The notes under the pieces are model-generated. The model was given only the letters and a program-made list of their open reading frames with translations, had not been told where the DNA came from and made no database searches. Positions 62,516 through 64,000 of a stretch of 64,000 nucleotides of DNA are shown here, one piece after another. Source of the stretch: CADEED01 sp035995425 (GTDB taxonomy: Bacteria > Pseudomonadota > Gammaproteobacteria > Steroidobacterales > Steroidobacteraceae); assembly GCA_035995425.1 (NCBI GenBank), contig DASYKM010000032.1, positions 1 through 64,000 on the forward strand, given 5' to 3'. The translations under genes were made by a program, and so were the position numbers. Numbering within the stretch: the stretch's first letter is position 1; each line of letters opens with the position of its first letter.

Positions 62516-63913
62516 CTATTGCCTCCTCGCTACGACGCTCTTCCCATTGATGGTGAGCTCGAGACTGGATGCGGGTCCTTCCCCCTGCGGGAACTGATAG
62601 CGAACTGGAAATCCTTCGATTCCGAAGGCGCCATCGTCCAGCGCCTTGAGCGCGACCTTGGGATAGCGTGGCATGGATACGGCGATGCCCGTCTCGTTGC
62701 GGCTTATCTCGACGATTTCCCCCGCCGCAAAGCGGGCGTCGATGTGCGCTTCGACGAGAGCATACCGGCCAACGAGCCGGTCCAGCGCCGGATCTGGCGC
62801 AAATGCCTTGCTCGACACAACGCTGTCGGCCTGAGTCGAGCCTGGACGCAGGATCTCGCGCCCAAGGCTTTCGACCATGAGTGCCGAATTGCCCAGCACT
62901 ACGGCACCGCGATGCGCCGCGGGATCGAACATCATGGCGGACGTGAACCCGGGCGCGCGGCCCCCGAAGAATATCCTCGGATCGCCATGTGCCCGATCGA
63001 TGCCCCAGCCGAGGGCCTGCTCCCCCTCGAGGAACGGCGCGGCACGAGTGGTAGTTAGCATGGAGTCGAACGCGGCACGCAGAGAACTGCGGCGCAATCC
63101 CATGGCGTGCGCCAGGAAAGCGGCGAGATCGCGAGCGGTAGACTGGAGCGAACCCGCGCCCAGCGACCAGGGCTTGTTCCATTCGGGTGCCGGCGTTTGG
63201 GTGTCGAGCTGAGGGCTGGCGCGTCGCGCTGCCATCTCCGCGGTCGGGAGCACGCGAGTGGAATGCAGCGCCAGCGGCCGCGCGACACGATTCAATATCA
63301 GCTCCTCATACGTGCGTTCCGTACGGTGCGCGAGCGCGATGCCAATGAGCGCGTAGTTGAGATTGGAATATGACCAACTTTCGCCGATTGGCTTGGTGAG
63401 GTCGAAGCCGGCGAGGAAATCGAACAGCGGCTTGTCGGGGTCCCGGCCGACATTTTGCGCGGCGGCGACATAGTTGGGAATTTCCTGCGGCAACCCGGAA
63501 GCGTGCAGCGCGAGATCGCGCAGCGTGATTTCACGGCCCGCATTGGTCGGAATCCTCACATCCTTCGGCAGATGGACGCGGACGGGGTCATCCAGCTTCA
63601 TCTCACCGCGCAGCACTGCGTCCGACAGCAGCAAGCCCGTGAAAACTTTGGTGAGCGAGGCGATGCCAAACACCGTGTCCGCATCCACAGATCGAGCGTC
63701 AGTCAAACCGAGCACGCCATGCGCCTCGAGAATCGAGCCCTCGTCGCTGACGAACGCGGCGGCGACGCCCAGACACAGATGCTGTCGATCAACCCAGTCG
63801 GCGAGCAGGTCATGGACACGGCGGCGATCCGCATCGGACGCATTGCCGATGGATGGCAGGGCAGCGGCAGAGCCGGCAGCGGCCAGCGTGAACGCACGGC
63901 GTGTGAGGGGCAT
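62516..63913 (-). CDS. Beta-lactamase-fold serine hydrolase, Tat-exported
   Basis: 465 residues from ATG 63913. Twin-arginine leader (PLTRRAFTLAAAG). Motifs: SxxK in GIASLTKVF, YxN in WSYSNLNYALIG; the third motif region FFGGRAPGFTSAM lacks the usual His/Lys-x-Gly form. The last 90 residues are a beta-rich domain (VGRYALVEAHIDARFAAGE) common in such esterase-like proteins. Its promoter copies that of the PadR operon, and the transcript would begin at or next to the ATG. Confidence 0.85.
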   Translation of the reverse strand: MPLTRRAFTLAAAGSAAALPSIGNASDADRRRVHDLLADWVDRQHLCLGVAAAFVSDEGSILEAHGVLGLTDARSVDADTVFGIASLTKVFTGLLLSDAVLRGEMKLDDPVRVHLPKDVRIPTNAGREITLRDLALHASGLPQEIPNYVAAAQNVGRDPDKPLFDFLAGFDLTKPIGESWSYSNLNYALIGIALAHRTERTYEELILNRVARPLALHSTRVLPTAEMAARRASPQLDTQTPAPEWNKPWSLGAGSLQSTARDLAAFLAHAMGLRRSSLRAAFDSMLTTTRAAPFLEGEQALGWGIDRAHGDPRIFFGGRAPGFTSAMMFDPAAHRGAVVLGNSALMVESLGREILRPGSTQADSVVSSKAFAPDPALDRLVGRYALVEAHIDARFAAGEIVEISRNETGIAVSMPRYPKVALKALDDGAFGIEGFPVRYQFPQGEGPASSLELTINGKSVVARRQ

Positions 63914-63919
63914 CGCAAT

Positions 63920-63953
63920 CTTATAAAGCAAGGTACCTGTTAATGCAAGGTAG
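63920..63953 (-). promoter_or_regulatory. PadR-type promoter and dyad (copy 2)
   Basis: TTGCAT (63948-63943), 17-bp spacer, TATAAG (63925-63920) on the minus strand, with the same TACCT-N9-AGGTA dyad. 33 of 34 positions equal 44269-44302. Predicted start site is at about 63913, the A of the ATG. Confidence 0.8.
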
Positions 63954-63964
63954 TGGCGCCTGCC

Positions 63965-64000
63965 ATGAACAAGAAGGATTTGAGAAGGGTGAGCACGGAA
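63965..64000 (+). CDS. Possible start of a gene cut by the window edge
   Basis: ATG at 63965 opens a frame of 12 codons (MNKKDLRRVSTE) running off the end. No strong ribosome site. Divergent from the hydrolase gene. Too short to identify. Confidence 0.25.
   Translation, partial: MNKKDLRRVSTE

Overview
The window reads as one contiguous stretch of a high-GC (about two-thirds G+C where I counted), Gram-negative chromosome. Sec and Tat signal peptides, lipoboxes, outer-membrane barrels, a TpsB/TpsA pair, a MipA/OmpV protein, a Cpx-like stress operon and Cfa point to Proteobacteria, most likely Gammaproteobacteria of the Steroidobacter/Nevskiales/Xanthomonadales kind. That placement is inference. 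I see no rRNA, tRNA, CRISPR array or complete insertion sequence, so this looks like chromosomal accessory and envelope-function territory, not a plasmid or prophage.

Layout. 1-5.4 kb: tail of an FG-GAP protein, a Tat-exported Gfo/Idh/MocA oxidoreductase, a perfect 28-bp inverted repeat, LysE-type exporter, HAD phosphatase, DUF1349 protein and a PAS histidine kinase. 5.4-8.4 kb: a frameshifted GFA gene, then ECF sigma, anti-sigma and an S8 peptidase homologue without its catalytic Ser. 8.5-17.7 kb: PRC-barrel protein, MddA-like methyltransferase pair, a wHTH-TPR regulator, and a MipA/DUF3019/response regulator/histidine kinase operon. 17.8-21.5 kb: Cfa converging on a Spy-RR-HK (Cpx-like) operon.

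21.6-37.3 kb is the most interesting block. Five operons here, plus a distant metalloprotease gene at 60.5 kb, are each preceded by the same promoter-like element, TGTCCR, 16-17 bp, then CGTATY. They encode a two-partner secretion system (TpsB, TpsA with a C-terminal Cys pair), a DUF4384 protein, a WD40-caspase protein, a tachylectin-2-type propeller, a Ser/Thr kinase with TPRs, and a small protein equal to the kinase N-terminal domain. Next to TpsA lies an ECF sigma factor of the kinase-associated class whose region 2.2 carries Thr/Thr/Ser where acidic residues are usual. I propose a kinase-controlled sigma factor driving a regulon of exported proteins.

37.3-44.3 kb: a second PRC-barrel protein, a BlaI-M56-repeat-protein operon with palindromic operators (the protease C-terminus and the secreted protein carry the same 28-29 residue repeats), GNAT, alpha/beta hydrolase, and a PadR-HAAS-GIN operon. 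The PadR promoter is duplicated almost exactly 19.6 kb away, before a serine hydrolase at the right end. 44.3-55.9 kb: a 1212-residue diheme/VWD protein, a beta-lactamase-fold hydrolase, RIO kinase, and a CHAT/FG-GAP operon. 56.0-58.6 kb: a lower-GC pair, an Aat-like/GAMT-like fusion enzyme converging on a TIR-domain protein, probably acquired by transfer. 58.8-64 kb: matrixin protease with a Cys-rich propeller, a lipoprotein, an esterase homologue without its nucleophile, and the PadR-linked hydrolase.
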